A DNA stretch of 5,287 nt. Source: an uncultured Oscillospiraceae bacterium. Its GTDB lineage: Bacteria; Bacillota; Clostridia; Oscillospirales; Oscillospiraceae. Under the pieces are notes generated by a model, which worked only from the letters and a program-made list of their open reading frames with translations, had not been told where the DNA came from and did no database searches. The translations under genes were made by a program, and so were the position numbers. Below are positions 5,037 through 5,287 of this stretch, one piece after another; within the stretch, counting starts at the first letter, position 1, and every line of letters starts with the position of its first letter. The stretch is from NCBI GenBank assembly GCA_934515035.1, contig CAKSXP010000138.1, positions 1 to 5,287 on the forward strand, read 5' to 3'.

Positions 5037-5287
5037 ATGGCAGATCTCAAGAACAAGAGAATAATCACCGTTGCGACCACCGGCGCATGGCCCACCAAGG
5101 AAAACACCCCCAATGTTCCCATCGAGCCCGCCGAGATCGCCGAAGAAATCTATAACTGCTGGAAAGAAGGCGCCGCCGTCGCACACATCCACTGCCGCGA
5201 CGACGAGGGCAAGGCAGCTATGAAGTTCGAGAAGTTTGAGGAAGTCGTGACCCTCATGCGCACCAAGTATTCCGACTGCGACATCAT
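5037..5287 (+). CDS. Beta-keto acid cleavage enzyme (BKACE/DUF849), N-terminal 83 residues; probable triacetate acetoacetate-lyase (TAL)
   Basis: The frame starts MADLKNKRIITVATTGAWP and stays open to the right edge. It has the BKACE N-terminus: a first beta-strand IITVATTGA, then IEPAEIAEEIYNCWKEGAA (29-47), then AHIHCRD (49-55). H50 and H52 match the H-x-H zinc ligands of family members such as Kce. Full-length members are about 270-310 residues, so most of the protein, including the third metal ligand, lies beyond the window. BKACE enzymes condense a beta-keto acid with acetyl-CoA and split it into acetoacetate and a new acyl-CoA. With triacetate as substrate the products would be acetoacetate and acetoacetyl-CoA, completing phloroglucinol breakdown into central metabolism. 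The Shine-Dalgarno AAAGG (5022-5026) sits 10 nt before the ATG. The substrate is inferred from the neighbours; other beta-keto acids (3-keto-5-aminohexanoate, dehydrocarnitine) are used by relatives. Confidence 0.93.
   Translation, partial: MADLKNKRIITVATTGAWPTKENTPNVPIEPAEIAEEIYNCWKEGAAVAHIHCRDDEGKAAMKFEKFEEVVTLMRTKYSDCDI

Noticed and set aside
2954..5287. Carnitine degradation (carnitine dehydrogenase plus dehydrocarnitine-cleaving BKACE)
   Set aside because: It explains the HAD and BKACE genes but not the SDR and cyclase; the phloroglucinol pathway accounts for all four. Not fully excluded.
1..5287. CRISPR array, tRNA, insertion sequence or integration site
   Set aside because: No regularly spaced repeats, tRNA-like cloverleaf, transposase motifs or terminal inverted repeats were seen on either strand.

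Overview
The window reads as chromosomal DNA of an anaerobic Firmicute of class Clostridia. The evidence is GC-rich codon use, strong AGGAGG-type ribosome binding sites, an HxlR-family regulator of Gram-positive type, a DUF1015 protein of a kind common in clostridia, and anaerobic-style catabolic enzymes. A gut flavonoid or polyphenol degrader of the Oscillospiraceae type would fit, but no taxonomic marker is present, so this is inference.

Layout. The left part is on the minus strand. It holds the N-terminal 258 residues of a DUF1015 protein (1-775, running off the left edge), then a spacer with a very strong intrinsic terminator (888-923), then a two-gene unit read right to left: an HxlR/DUF24 repressor (1511-1927) followed after 6 nt by a NUDIX-fold protein (929-1504). 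Bases 1928-2133 form a divergent control region. It has an extended -10 promoter for the regulator, an imperfect palindrome (2026-2043) and a perfect 8+8 bp inverted repeat (2063-2085) just upstream of the plus-strand genes.

The right part is a plus-strand catabolic operon: an SDR reductase (2134-2928), a 3-hydroxyacyl-CoA-dehydrogenase-fold NAD-dependent dehydrogenase (2954-3880), a metal-dependent 'cyclase family' hydrolase (3941-4954), an intra-operon terminator hairpin (4978-5006), and the first 83 residues of a beta-keto acid cleavage enzyme (BKACE/DUF849, 5037-5287, running off the right edge).

These four families in one cluster match the anaerobic phloroglucinol pathway known from clostridia. 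Phloroglucinol reductase (SDR) makes dihydrophloroglucinol. Dihydrophloroglucinol cyclohydrolase (cyclase family) opens the ring to 3-hydroxy-5-oxohexanoate. A dehydrogenase oxidises this to 3,5-dioxohexanoate (triacetate). Triacetate acetoacetate-lyase (BKACE) uses acetyl-CoA to give acetoacetyl-CoA and acetoacetate. The families are read directly from sequence; the phloroglucinol assignment is inferred from their combination. The divergent HxlR gene is the obvious candidate local regulator.
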